Notes: generated by a model not told the origin, from the sequence alone. 64,000 nucleotides of DNA from an uncultured Lachnospiraceae bacterium (GCA_947089905.1 CAMUMG010000003.1:142442-206441); one strand, 5' to 3'; shown: positions 36,695-45,148, counted from the stretch's first letter. Program-made: numbers and translations.

Positions 36695-38596
36695 TTAAGA
36701 GCAAGACAATGATGTGGATTGCTTCATGGCAGTAGGGCATACCGCTTTCGCTGTGCCCGCTACTGCTGTTAATTGTTGAATTTTTTCCATAAAGCTTGCC
36801 CGATTAAATTGGAGCATCATATAATAGCCATCTGCAATATCTTCTAATTCTACTATAATTTCTTTAGCTATCCTAGCTCCTGTCCATTCTGCTTCTTCTC
36901 TTGTCATGTCCTGATGATATCTTTTAACAATCTCGTTTGGAATGTGAATTCCTGCAACTTCATTTTTTATAAAAACTGCATTTTTATAACTGGTAAGAGG
37001 CATAATTCCACATAAAATCTTTGTTGAAACTTTCTGTTTAATCTGTGCAATTCGTTCTATATCTTCTTTTGAATAGATTGGTTGAGTTAAAAAGAAAGAA
37101 GCCCCTGCTTCAATTTTTCTTTCCATCCGTTCTATGACCTTTTCTAAATTAGGAAAATTATAATTTAGTGCTCCTCCATAAATAAAAGGATCCTTTTCAA
37201 AATGTTCCCGGTTCATTTCTTTCACATAGTGCATCAATGGAATAGAATAATAATCAAAAACCCCTGTTGTTTTTGTCCGAGCATTTTGTGGTACAGGATC
37301 TCCTGTCACTAATAATAGATTGCGAATATCACTAACATATGCTCCAAGAAGGGTGGCTCTCATAGAGATCATATTTCGATCTCTGCAACATATATGTGGC
37401 ATAACTGGCATCTGTGTTATATGATGTAATTTGCATGCCATAAGAATAGAATCAATTCGACTTTTTCCCATAGGAGAATCCGCAATTGTAATCATATCTA
37501 CACTACATTGTTTTAATATTTTAGCAGCGGCTAGGATTTTAGAATCATCTGCATCATAAGGTGGATCTAGTTCACAGGCAATCACTTTTTTCCCCTCTGA
37601 TAGTTTCTTATAAAAATCATTTTTCTTTGGTTGTTTTTCTTGTAATACTGACTGTTTTACTTGTGGTTTAAAATGGACTGTCATTTGCTTTTCATTCTTA
37701 TTTATCTGTACTAGTTTCTTATTTAAGGCACGAATATATTCTGGGGTACTTCCACAACACGCTCCTATTATTGTGGCACCCATTTTACAAATCTGCTTCA
37801 TATTATCTGCAAAATACTCTGCATTATTTACAAAAACCATTCTATTTTGAAGCTGTTCAGGATATCCAGCGTTTGGTACAACTACAAAATACTTTTCTTT
37901 TGACTGAATGGATTCTGGAAAAAGTAGCGTTTTTGTCAAAGTCAGCATATGTCCAGAACCAATTCCACAATTAAATCCTACTGCATCGGTTGCAGGATGT
38001 AATGCCATCTTTTCTAAAATTCTTTGTGCACTTAATCCATTTCCCGCATATCCATTTTGCTCTAATGCCACTTGTGTCATTACAAACATATCTGGATTTT
38101 TTTCTTTCACATATTGTGCAATCTTTAATGGAGTTTGTTCCTCTGAAAACGTTTCACATACAATAGCATCAACCCCTCTTGAAAGAAAAATATCTACAAT
38201 TTCACAATATTCCTTCCATGCCTCTTTCTCTTTTTCTTCTGGAAGAGATCCTAAAATTGGCCCAATATCTCCCGCCAGAAAGGGAGATATTTTTGTTTGT
38301 TCTCTAAATTCTTTTATTGTCTGTTTTGCAATATTGAGTGCTGCCTCAATTCGTTTTGTTCTTTCCTTTCCAGAACTTTTTAGTGTAATCTTATTTGCCG
38401 CAAATGTATTTGTACGTATTAACATTGCACCAGCTTCTAAATACTGTCTATGAATTTTTGCAATGACTTCTGGTGCAGTAAGGTTTGCATCTTCTGGCAA
38501 ACCTGTTGCTCCTTCCAAATTTAAGCCCGCATAATAAGTTCCCATTGCACCATCCGTCAAAAGATAATGTTTCTTTAAATACTCTCTTAATGTCAA
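36695..38596 (-). CDS. Bifunctional homocysteine S-methyltransferase / methylene-THF reductase
   Basis: This 633-residue fusion protein has an N-terminal homocysteine methyltransferase domain (TDGAMGTY start, GFNCGIGS, GACCGSTPEYI zinc motif). It is joined at about residue 325 to a MetF-type flavin barrel (ACELDPPYDADD, LLLVTGDP, FFLTQPIYS). Together these make methyl-THF and use methyl groups for methionine. The start is TTG (38594-38596), seven bases after GGAGG; no ATG fits. It opens the operon and is followed after 65 bases by metH. Confidence 0.92.
   Translation of the reverse strand: MTLREYLKKHYLLTDGAMGTYYAGLNLEGATGLPEDANLTAPEVIAKIHRQYLEAGAMLIRTNTFAANKITLKSSGKERTKRIEAALNIAKQTIKEFREQTKISPFLAGDIGPILGSLPEEKEKEAWKEYCEIVDIFLSRGVDAIVCETFSEEQTPLKIAQYVKEKNPDMFVMTQVALEQNGYAGNGLSAQRILEKMALHPATDAVGFNCGIGSGHMLTLTKTLLFPESIQSKEKYFVVVPNAGYPEQLQNRMVFVNNAEYFADNMKQICKMGATIIGACCGSTPEYIRALNKKLVQINKNEKQMTVHFKPQVKQSVLQEKQPKKNDFYKKLSEGKKVIACELDPPYDADDSKILAAAKILKQCSVDMITIADSPMGKSRIDSILMACKLHHITQMPVMPHICCRDRNMISMRATLLGAYVSDIRNLLLVTGDPVPQNARTKTTGVFDYYSIPLMHYVKEMNREHFEKDPFIYGGALNYNFPNLEKVIERMERKIEAGASFFLTQPIYSKEDIERIAQIKQKVSTKILCGIMPLTSYKNAVFIKNEVAGIHIPNEIVKRYHQDMTREEAEWTGARIAKEIIVELEDIADGYYMMLQFNRASFMEKIQQLTAVAGTAKAVCPTAMKQSTSLSCS
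36729..36766 (-). other. Strong hairpin inside the 3' end of the reductase gene
   Basis: GCAGTAG (36729-36735) plus GGCA pair with TGCCC and CTACTGC (36754-36766), leaving a two-base bulge. The loop contains GCGAAAGC, which could form a GNRA tetraloop on the minus-strand RNA. It encodes part of the non-conserved C-terminal tail. No T-run follows, so it is not an obvious terminator. Confidence 0.5.
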
Positions 38597-38639
38597 GTAA
38601 AATCCTCCCTGTCTTTTTCACCTGTAAAATCTTTTTTTA

Positions 38640-38669
38640 AGTATAGCACATCCCTTACTTTTGTGTAAA
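38640..38669 (-). promoter_or_regulatory. Promoter of the metF/metH-polyphosphate operon
   Basis: On the minus strand TTTACA (38664-38669) and TATACT (38640-38645, preceded by TGC as an extended -10) are spaced by 18 bases. The leader is only about 35 bases, so there is no room for a SAM or cobalamin riboswitch. Confidence 0.65.
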
Positions 38670-38692
38670 GCATATGACTAATATCTCTATAC

Positions 38693-38721
38693 TTGCTTTT
38701 TTTTAATAGTAGAGCTATACT
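38693..38721 (+). promoter_or_regulatory. Promoter of the second MATE gene
   Basis: TTGCTT (38693-38698) and TATACT (38716-38721) are spaced by 17 bases and are divergent from the metF promoter. Confidence 0.65.
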
Positions 38722-38745
38722 AATATAAAAGGACGTGAATTACAA

Positions 38746-40179
38746 ATGAATTTAAAACCTATTTTTTCAAATCGTTTCTCTCAACACCTGTTTTCTTTTT
38801 TTTCTGTGGATCATATGTTGCCTAAAGATATTTTAGGATCTGTCCCAAGTACAAAACAGGCATATACTACTTTTCTTTCTGTAGCTTGGCCATCTGCCCT
38901 AGAATCTTTATTAGTTGGGCTTGTTGGTTCTATTGATACTATGATGGTTGGATCATTAGGTCAGGGTGCTATTGCTGCTGTTGGAATTACAAATCAGCCT
39001 AAATTTATTTTACTTGCTATGATTTTTTCTTTAAATGTCGGTGTGACTGCTGTAGTTGCAAGACGAAAAGGACAAAATGATCAAGAGGGAGCAAATAAAA
39101 CATTACGTACTGCTATTTTATTAAGTTTTATGATCTCTTTATTTACTTCTTTATTAGGTTTTATTTTTGCCAAAGAAATTATGTTGATTGCTGGGGCAGA
39201 GGAAAATTATTTACAAGATGCGATTCATTATTTTCAAATCTTAGTAATTGGTATTGTATTTACTTCGCTAAATTTAACAATCAATGCTGCCCAACGAGGA
39301 TGTGGCAACACGAGAATTGCAATGAAAACCAATATTATTGCAAATGTTATTAATTTAATATTCAATTATCTATTGATTAATGGAGTTGGTCCATTTCCAC
39401 GTATGGAAGTAAGAGGTGCTGCACTAGCTACTGTATTAGGCGCATTTGCTTCTTTAATTATCTCCATCCTCGCACTTTTAAAAAGGGATTCTTATGTAAA
39501 CCTTTTCTATCGATGTAGTTGGAAATTTCGTCGGACAGTTCTTGCACCAGTAATGAAAGTCAGTAGTAGTGCATTAGTGGAACAGGTATTTATGCGAATT
39601 GGCTTTTTAGCATATGCTGCTATTGTTGCCAGACTTGGAACTACAGCGTATGCAACACATCTGATCTGTATGAATATTTTAAATCTCTCTTTTTGTTTTG
39701 GCGATGGATTTGGAATTGCCGCTTCTTCTTTAGTTGGACAAAACCTCGGTGCAACACGACCTGATATTGCCTCTATTTATGGAAAGATTGGACAGAGAGC
39801 AGCTTTTATTGCCTCTACTGTATTATTTTTAATTTTTATTTTTGCAAGACATCCTTTAATCTGGTTATTTAATAAAGATAGTGAAGTCATTTTATTAGGA
39901 GGACAGATTATGATCTTAATGGCACTCTCTACTCATTTTCAGACTTCACAGGTTGTTTTAAATGGCTGTCTGCGTGGAGCTGGAGATTCTGCCTATGTAG
40001 CAGTAACTTCTATGATTAGTATTGCCATTGTACGACCAATTTTAACATGGGTTTTATGTTTTCCAATGGGACTTGGACTTGCAGGAGCATGGATCTCTTT
40101 AATCATCGATCAAGGATTTCGCTTTTTAGCTTCTTTTATGCGGTTTAACAGTGGAAAATGGAGTAAAATAAATTTATAA
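38746..40179 (+). CDS. MATE family efflux protein
   Basis: This 477-residue exporter has about twelve membrane segments. An N-terminal hydrophilic extension of about 40 residues precedes the first helix. Family marks are LVGLVGSIDTMMVGSLGQGAIAAVG near the start (about 59-83) and the NGCLRGAGDSAY element in the C-terminal half. It probably uses an ion gradient to expel drugs or metabolites. It is transcribed alone between its promoter and a terminator. Confidence 0.9.
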   Translation: MNLKPIFSNRFSQHLFSFFSVDHMLPKDILGSVPSTKQAYTTFLSVAWPSALESLLVGLVGSIDTMMVGSLGQGAIAAVGITNQPKFILLAMIFSLNVGVTAVVARRKGQNDQEGANKTLRTAILLSFMISLFTSLLGFIFAKEIMLIAGAEENYLQDAIHYFQILVIGIVFTSLNLTINAAQRGCGNTRIAMKTNIIANVINLIFNYLLINGVGPFPRMEVRGAALATVLGAFASLIISILALLKRDSYVNLFYRCSWKFRRTVLAPVMKVSSSALVEQVFMRIGFLAYAAIVARLGTTAYATHLICMNILNLSFCFGDGFGIAASSLVGQNLGATRPDIASIYGKIGQRAAFIASTVLFLIFIFARHPLIWLFNKDSEVILLGGQIMILMALSTHFQTSQVVLNGCLRGAGDSAYVAVTSMISIAIVRPILTWVLCFPMGLGLAGAWISLIIDQGFRFLASFMRFNSGKWSKINL

Positions 40180-40192
40180 AATAAAAATCTAA

Positions 40193-40237
40193 AAAGCAGA
40201 TATCCAAAAAATGAATGTATTTTTGGATATCTGCTTT
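40193..40237. terminator. Terminator between MATE gene and thrS
   Basis: A perfect 18-bp stem (40193-40210 with 40220-40237) has a 9-base loop. The T-rich tail is better on the minus strand, so it probably ends thrS transcription. It can also stop the convergent MATE transcript. Confidence 0.85.
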
Positions 40238-40308
40238 CCAATTTCTAGTAAAAATAAATTTCTGCGTTTGTTGTGTTAAAAATTCACGTATAGTATGAAA
40301 CAGCTCTA

Positions 40309-42270
40309 TTATTCCTGTTTTTCTTCTACTTCAATCTTTCTAATTGTTTTGTTGCGAATTTCTTCACAAACTGTATTGATAAAGTCAGACAATTTTTTCT
40401 GTCCCTCATCTCCTAAAAATCTGCTGCGTACTGCTACTAAGCCTTCTTCCTCTTCTTTTTGTCCTACTACTAACATATAAGGAATACGCTGTAATCTTGT
40501 TTCACGAATTTTATATCCTATTTTTTCTGCGCGGTTATCTACTGTTGCTAAAATTTTATTTTTGGTAAGTTCTGCTTTTACTTTTTCTGCATAGTCATTA
40601 TATTTCTCTGAAATCGGAAGAACTCGAACTTGTTCTGGACAAAGCCATGTCGGAAATTTTCCTGCATATTTTTCAATCAGCCAAGCAAGTGTTCTTTCAT
40701 AACATCCTATACTGGTTCTGTGAATAATAAATGGGCGGACTTTATTTCCATTTTGATCTACATAATACATATCAAATTGCTCTGCAAGTGCTAGGTCAAG
40801 CTGAATCGTTATCATAGTATCTTCTTTTCCATATACATTTTTTGCCTGAATGTCTAACTTTGGTCCATAAAATGCGGCTTCCCCATCTGCCTCTGTAAAA
40901 TTTAAGTTTAATTCATGGAGAAATTCTCGCATCATTCCCTGTGTCTTTTCCCAATACTCTGGCGATCCAATATATTTTTCTCTATTATTGGAGTCCCATT
41001 TAGACAGTCGATACGTAACATCATCTTGAAGCCCTAATGTTGTCAGACAGTAAACAGCAAGTTCTACACAGCCTTTAAATTCTTCTCCAATTTGATCTGG
41101 ACGTACAATTAAATGTGCCTCTGAAATTGTAAACTGGCGAACTCTTGTTAGACCGTGCATCTCTCCCGAATCTTCATTTCTAAATAAAGTTGAAGTTTCT
41201 CCATATCGAATTGGCAGATCTCTATAACTTTTTTGACTTGCTTTATAGACATAATATTGGAATGGACAGGTCATAGGGCGCAGTGCAAATACCTCGTCAT
41301 CTTTTTCTTCCTCTCCAAGCACAAACATTCCCTCTTTATAGTGATCCCAGTGTCCTGAAATCTTATACAGATCACTCTTTGCCATCAATGGTGTTTTTGT
41401 TCTGACATAACCACGACTTTCTTCTTCATCTTCAATCCAGCGTTGAAGCGTTTGAATAATTTTTGTTCCCTTTGGCATCAAAAGAGGAAGTCCCTGACCA
41501 ATTACATCTACTGTAGTAAATAACTCCATTTCACGTCCTAGTTTATTATGATCTCTTTTTTTGATATCCTCTAAATGTGCAAGATATTCTTCTAAATCTG
41601 CATTTTTCGTAAACGCTGTTCCATATACTCTGGTCAGCATCTTATTTTTTTCACTGCCTCTCCAATATGCTCCTGAGGAAGAAATCAGTTTAATTGCTTT
41701 AATTGGTTTTGTACTCATTAAGTGAGGACCTGCACACAGATCCACAAAATCCCCCTGCTGGTAGAAAGAGATTTCTTCATCCTCTGGTAGATCCTGAATT
41801 AATTCTACTTTATATGGTTCTTTTCTTTCTTCCATTAATTGAATTGCCTCTTGTCTTGGCAAAGTAAAGCGTTTTAATTCTTCTCCCTCTTTTATAATCT
41901 TTTTCATTTCCTTTTCTAATTCATCTAATGCTGCACGATCAAATGGTGGACAGTCAAAATCATAATAAAAACCAGTATCTATCGATGGCCCAATCGCAAG
42001 CTTTGTTTCTGGATATAGGCGTTTTACTGCCTGTGCAAGCACATGAGATGTTGTATGGCGGTACGCTGCTTTTCCTTCTTCATCATTAAAAGTTAAAATA
42101 TTTAATTCACAGTCTGAATCTACTACAGTACGTAGATCCACTGTCTTTTGGTTGATTTCTCCTGCACAGGCTACTCGTGCCAGACCTTCACTGATATCTC
42201 TTGCAATCTCCAAAACCGTTTTTGAATCACTATATTCTTTTACTGATCCATCTTTTAATGTAATCTTCAT
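40309..42270 (-). CDS. thrS: Threonyl-tRNA synthetase
   Basis: This 653-residue class II synthetase charges tRNA-Thr. The TGS domain is at 1-60. The editing domain has the zinc/hydrolysis motif HTTSH. Next is the catalytic core with TRVRQF (motif 2) and zinc ligands including the Cys of RPMTCPFQ. The anticodon-binding domain is at the C-terminus. The start was set at 42270 because GGAGG lies in the five codons before it; an ATG at 42285 overlaps that site. It is controlled by the T-box leader directly upstream. Confidence 0.96.
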   Translation of the reverse strand: MKITLKDGSVKEYSDSKTVLEIARDISEGLARVACAGEINQKTVDLRTVVDSDCELNILTFNDEEGKAAYRHTTSHVLAQAVKRLYPETKLAIGPSIDTGFYYDFDCPPFDRAALDELEKEMKKIIKEGEELKRFTLPRQEAIQLMEERKEPYKVELIQDLPEDEEISFYQQGDFVDLCAGPHLMSTKPIKAIKLISSSGAYWRGSEKNKMLTRVYGTAFTKNADLEEYLAHLEDIKKRDHNKLGREMELFTTVDVIGQGLPLLMPKGTKIIQTLQRWIEDEEESRGYVRTKTPLMAKSDLYKISGHWDHYKEGMFVLGEEEKDDEVFALRPMTCPFQYYVYKASQKSYRDLPIRYGETSTLFRNEDSGEMHGLTRVRQFTISEAHLIVRPDQIGEEFKGCVELAVYCLTTLGLQDDVTYRLSKWDSNNREKYIGSPEYWEKTQGMMREFLHELNLNFTEADGEAAFYGPKLDIQAKNVYGKEDTMITIQLDLALAEQFDMYYVDQNGNKVRPFIIHRTSIGCYERTLAWLIEKYAGKFPTWLCPEQVRVLPISEKYNDYAEKVKAELTKNKILATVDNRAEKIGYKIRETRLQRIPYMLVVGQKEEEEGLVAVRSRFLGDEGQKKLSDFINTVCEEIRNKTIRKIEVEEKQE

Positions 42271-42290
42271 TTTAATCTCCTCCATTAGAA

Positions 42291-42553
42291 TAAAAAAAAC
42301 TCGTTCCTTTCCTCTTTCGCTGTATCATAACAGACGAAAGGGAAAAGGGACGAGTATTGACTCGTGGTTCCACCCTCTTTGGCTTATATAAAACCCACTT
42401 CATTCGACGATAACGGAATCACCGGGCTGGATTAGAGCCACTCCGAGGTAGTATTCGGCAGGTTGTACAATGGAATATTTTCAGCAAATCATATTCCTCT
42501 CTGGAAAGTGTCCACTGCTTACTCTTCTCATCACTGCATTTTCCTAATTGATG
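42291..42553 (-). promoter_or_regulatory. T-box leader (threonine) of thrS
   Basis: The conserved T-box AGGGTGGAACCAC is read on the minus strand at 42364-42376. It is followed by a long terminator whose arms start ACTCGT (42299 and 42355), ending in a run of eight T. When uncharged tRNA-Thr binds, the antiterminator forms and thrS is read. Upstream stem I sequence is present (about 42400-42550). A threonine specifier is plausible in GTACAACCTG, but I cannot tell whether ACA or ACC is used. Confidence 0.92.
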
Positions 42554-42559
42554 GAATTA

Positions 42560-42587
42560 ATTATAGCACCTGAAACTAAATTGTCAA
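42560..42587 (-). promoter_or_regulatory. Promoter of thrS
   Basis: Perfect consensus TTGACA (42582-42587) and TATAAT (42560-42565) are spaced by 16 bases. Confidence 0.88.
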
Positions 42588-42617
42588 GAGGAAAATTTTT
42601 TTCATATATTTAAGTTT

Positions 42618-43007
42618 CTAACTTATCAGCTTTAAGAATGTTGTTCTAATTTCTTGTGTAGTATCTAATTTAACTTTATAGCTTTCCATTTCTTCTATGT
42701 TCTTTTTCTCTACAGCCGCTGCATAATTAATTCTCCACTCTTTTGGCATGGTAATAAATTGAATAAGATAGTCTTCACAAAATTTCTTTTTTCGTTCTTC
42801 TGGTTTAATTGATTTGTTTAATGTTACTTTTAACATACTGGCATTTAACATTGTAGTAAAGATATCGTATACATCTAATTTCTCCATTTCCAGTTTTGCT
42901 GCTTTTTCATCTCCCTTTTGTTGCAACTCTTTTATCTGTCGCTGCATCTTTACTTTGCCCTGTGTTAAATAAGCTTCCATTTGTTGTTTTAATTCACTTA
43001 CTTCCAT
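42618..43007 (-). CDS. Small helical protein of unknown function
   Basis: This 129-residue protein is rich in Lys, Glu and Met and almost entirely predicted helix. Its N-terminal half has coiled-coil character. No signal peptide or membrane segment is seen, and I do not recognise the family. GGAGAAGG precedes the ATG. Its codon use is like the chromosome, so it seems to mark the left flank of the acquired segment that follows. Confidence 0.6.
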   Translation of the reverse strand: MEVSELKQQMEAYLTQGKVKMQRQIKELQQKGDEKAAKLEMEKLDVYDIFTTMLNASMLKVTLNKSIKPEERKKKFCEDYLIQFITMPKEWRINYAAAVEKKNIEEMESYKVKLDTTQEIRTTFLKLIS

Positions 43008-43255
43008 AATAAACCTTCTCCACTCTCATAATAATTTATTATAATACTACCTTTTTCCATACAACTTGTCAATAACATATGTCAGCAATTCATCCCACGA
43101 CTAAATGTTCATGTACGTTAAAGAAGAAAGAAACCGAAAACAAGAAATAGACCGTTAGCATCACACTATTTCGAACCCAAGAAAAAAGACTAAAAGAAAA
43201 GCATTGTGGAAATGTGCATAACAGGCTATGGAATCCCTCTCTTCCCTCATATCAT
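43008..43255. other. Intergenic left edge of the acquired island
   Basis: No gene could be supported here. A short plus-strand frame (43105-43158, 17 codons) lacks a ribosome-binding site. It vaguely recalls recombinase C-termini, but too little remains to call. Confidence 0.4.
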
Positions 43256-43582
43256 TTAGGAAAGTTGTTTTTTATAGTTTATCCCCCATTCTTCCATAGC
43301 CATAATGATAGGGTACATAGACCGTCCTAAATCATTTAAGGCGTATTCCACACGAGGCGGCACTTCCGGGTAAACAGTACGGGTAATAATTTCGTCTGCT
43401 TCCATAGAGCGCAAACTATCCGTTAAAACTTTTTGGCTGATACCCTCTAAAGATTTTTTTAATTCATTGAAACGCCATGAACGCTGTAAAAGGTTACGCA
43501 AGATAAGTAATTTCCATTTACTTCCGATAAGCTGTACGGTTGTTGCTACTGGACATTCTGGCAGTTCTTCTTTTGTCAGCAT
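43256..43582 (-). CDS. HxlR family transcriptional regulator
   Basis: This 108-residue winged-helix protein of the HxlR/DUF24 family begins with CPVATTVQLIGSKWKLLILRNL, with the conserved Cys at residue 10 that can act as a redox or electrophile sensor in relatives such as YodB. The wing region PRVEYALNDLGRSM is also typical. AAAGGAG lies 8 bases before the ATG. It is divergent from the ACG-repeat peptide operon and probably controls it. Confidence 0.9.
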   Translation of the reverse strand: MLTKEELPECPVATTVQLIGSKWKLLILRNLLQRSWRFNELKKSLEGISQKVLTDSLRSMEADEIITRTVYPEVPPRVEYALNDLGRSMYPIIMAMEEWGINYKKQLS

Positions 43583-43626
43583 AAAATAGCTCCTTTCAAA
43601 AGTTCAAAAAAGAATGTTGTACTCTA

Positions 43627-43655
43627 ATTATAATATAACAATCGCTTCCGTTCAA
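43627..43655 (-). promoter_or_regulatory. Promoter of the HxlR regulator
   Basis: TTGAAC (43650-43655) and TATAAT (43627-43632) on the minus strand are spaced by 17 bases. GTTGTACTC (43616-43624) lies just downstream and shares its core with the site at 43718. Confidence 0.7.
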
Positions 43656-43717
43656 GAGGAGTTACAAAAAGGTGACTAAGTAATAGATTTGTGCGTACTT
43701 TTTTTCGTTTTCATCAC

Positions 43718-43733
43718 GTTGTACAATGTACTC
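43718..43733 (+). promoter_or_regulatory. Candidate -10 and HxlR operator of the peptide operon
   Basis: GTTGTACAATGTACTC contains a GTAC-AAT-GTAC palindrome overlapping a possible -10 TACAAT (43722-43727); the -35 is weak. Half of the site (GTTGTAC) recurs in the regulator's own promoter region, as expected if HxlR binds both. This is inference. Confidence 0.4.
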
Positions 43734-43777
43734 AAGGAACAAGAAAGTTCCTAAATTCACAATGGAGGTATTGAAAA

Positions 43778-43990
43778 ATGGCACTCTCAAATTTAACTGG
43801 CTGGAATGAAAAATCTGCTACATCTGCTTGTGGAGCTTCAGACAAGCCGGAAGAAAAACCCGCTGCTTGCGGTTCTGCTTGTGGGGCTTCAGACAAGCCA
43901 GAAGAAAAGCCTACTGCTTGCGGTTCTGCTTGTGGGGCTTCAGACAAACCGGAAGAAAAGCCTGCTGCTTGTGGAGCTTCGGACAAATAA
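43778..43990 (+). CDS. ACG-X repeat peptide, putative radical-SAM RiPP precursor
   Basis: This 70-residue peptide begins with a short leader-like segment (MALSNLTGWNEKSAT). Three consecutive 17-residue units follow, SACGASDKPEEKPAACG with A or T at one position (residues 16-66), and then ASDK. The six cysteines (18, 31, 35, 48, 52, 65) all lie in ACG followed by A or S, alternating 12- and 3-residue gaps. Differences between DNA units are almost all synonymous, so this frame is under selection. TGGAGG lies 9 bases upstream. It precedes a radical SAM/SPASM enzyme and a nitroreductase. I recall an 'ACGX system' in TIGRFAM/NCBIfam with this pairing; product and chemistry are unknown to me. Confidence 0.9.
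   Translation: MALSNLTGWNEKSATSACGASDKPEEKPAACGSACGASDKPEEKPTACGSACGASDKPEEKPAACGASDK
43823..43987 (+). repeat. 51-bp tandem repeats within the precursor gene
   Basis: Units at 43823-43873, 43874-43924 and 43925-43975 are followed by a partial fourth. Consecutive units differ at 5 of 51 positions. Four of the five changes are synonymous in each comparison. Confidence 0.9.
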
Positions 43991-44003
43991 GGAGTTTTAA
44001 TTC

Positions 44004-44040
44004 CAACAATCTCCGGTGGAGCTGTTGTTCTATCGGAGAT
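44004..44040 (+). other. Alternative hairpins between precursor and maturase genes
   Basis: Two stems compete for the same CTCCG. One is CAACA/TGTTG with CTCC-GGT-GGAG (44004-44027). The other is ATCTCCG with CGGAGAT (44009-44015 with 44034-44040). This 121-base gap could lower expression of the enzymes relative to the peptide, as in many RiPP operons. Function is inferred. Confidence 0.45.
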
Positions 44041-44111
44041 ACCCTCAAATAAAATCCGATATTATCGGTTTTCAAATAAATATTAAATGGCTATCTAATG
44101 GAGGAAATAAC

Positions 44112-45146
44112 ATGAAACAATACTTTGCTTTTCAGTGGCATATTACGGACGAGTGCGACCAACGCTGTAAACACTGTTACATTTTTTCTGAGAATAATTG
44201 TAAAAAACCGGATGCAATGGATTGGGCGCAAATGCAGGAAACTTTTTATAACTGTCTTGATTTTTGTGAAGTTTATGGGAGGTTGCCCTATTTTTATATC
44301 ACTGGCGGCGACCCTATTTTACACCAAGATTTTTGGCGGCTTCTTACTCTGATAAAAGAGCATGAAATCCCATTTACGATTTTAGGAAATCCGTTTCATT
44401 TGTCAAATGAGGTTTGTCAAAAATTGAAATCATATGGCTGTCAAAAATACCAGCTTTCCCTTGACGGAATGAAAGATACTCACGATTGGTTTCGTAAACC
44501 GGATTCTTTTGATTGTACTCTTGAAAAAATTGCTTGTATCAAAAAGGCGGGTATTCGTTCTGTCATTATGACTACAGTATCTGGTACGAACATTAAGGAA
44601 GTTCCCGATATAATTGATACTGTTGTTTCTGCTGGTGTTGATGTGTTTGCCTTTGCCCGTTACTGCCCCACCAGTGAAGAAAAAGACACGGGCATTTCTC
44701 CGCTTGAATACCGGGAATTGCTTGATATATGCTATAACAAATTTCAGAAATATGAAGCGGAGGGCTGTCACACCTATTTTAACAAAAAAGACCACCTTTG
44801 GACGCTTTATGAGTATGAAAAAGGGATTTTCAAAATCCCAGAAGACGTACAAGATAGCATGATATACGGCGGCTGTAATTGTGGTAACTGTCACATGACA
44901 ATCTTACCAACGGGAGATATCTACGCCTGCCGCCGGGTACAAGGCAGTAAAGTCGGAAACGTATTTAATGACCGTCTTGCGGATATTTGGGTTTGTCAAA
45001 TGGAAGCATATCGTGATTATACAAAATTTGAGAAATGTTCCAAGTGCGAGCTGCTTGCATTTTGCCGTGGCTGTCCCGCAGTAGCAAGTGGTAAAGACGG
45101 AAATTTTTATGCAGCTGATCCACAATGCTGGAAGGAGATTGTTTGA
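44112..45146 (+). CDS. Radical SAM/SPASM peptide maturase
   Basis: This 344-residue enzyme has the radical SAM cluster motif CDQRCKHC (C15, C19, C22) and the SAM-binding GGD (65-67). Its C-terminal SPASM domain has many cysteines (C255, C257, C260, C273, C309, C312, C318, C321, C339), enough for two auxiliary clusters. Such enzymes form thioether or C-C crosslinks in ribosomal peptides. The neighbouring Cys-rich repeat peptide is the obvious substrate. The start at 44112 follows GGAGG; an in-frame ATG at 44016 lies in the hairpin region without one. GC content is visibly higher than in flanking genes. Confidence 0.92.
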   Translation: MKQYFAFQWHITDECDQRCKHCYIFSENNCKKPDAMDWAQMQETFYNCLDFCEVYGRLPYFYITGGDPILHQDFWRLLTLIKEHEIPFTILGNPFHLSNEVCQKLKSYGCQKYQLSLDGMKDTHDWFRKPDSFDCTLEKIACIKKAGIRSVIMTTVSGTNIKEVPDIIDTVVSAGVDVFAFARYCPTSEEKDTGISPLEYRELLDICYNKFQKYEAEGCHTYFNKKDHLWTLYEYEKGIFKIPEDVQDSMIYGGCNCGNCHMTILPTGDIYACRRVQGSKVGNVFNDRLADIWVCQMEAYRDYTKFEKCSKCELLAFCRGCPAVASGKDGNFYAADPQCWKEIV

Positions 45147-45148
45147 TT

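Noticed and set aside
43105..43158. 17-codon frame that vaguely recalls a recombinase C-terminus
   Set aside because: Too short, no ribosome-binding site, and nearby frames do not extend the similarity.
43732..43986. Open minus-strand frame with repeats opposite the ACG-repeat peptide
   Set aside because: It has no ribosome-binding site, and the differences between units are silent in the plus frame, not in this one.
44430..44894. 154-codon minus-strand frame inside the radical SAM gene
   Set aside because: It is a shadow of the real gene: the plus frame has the full radical SAM and SPASM motifs, and this frame has no start site.
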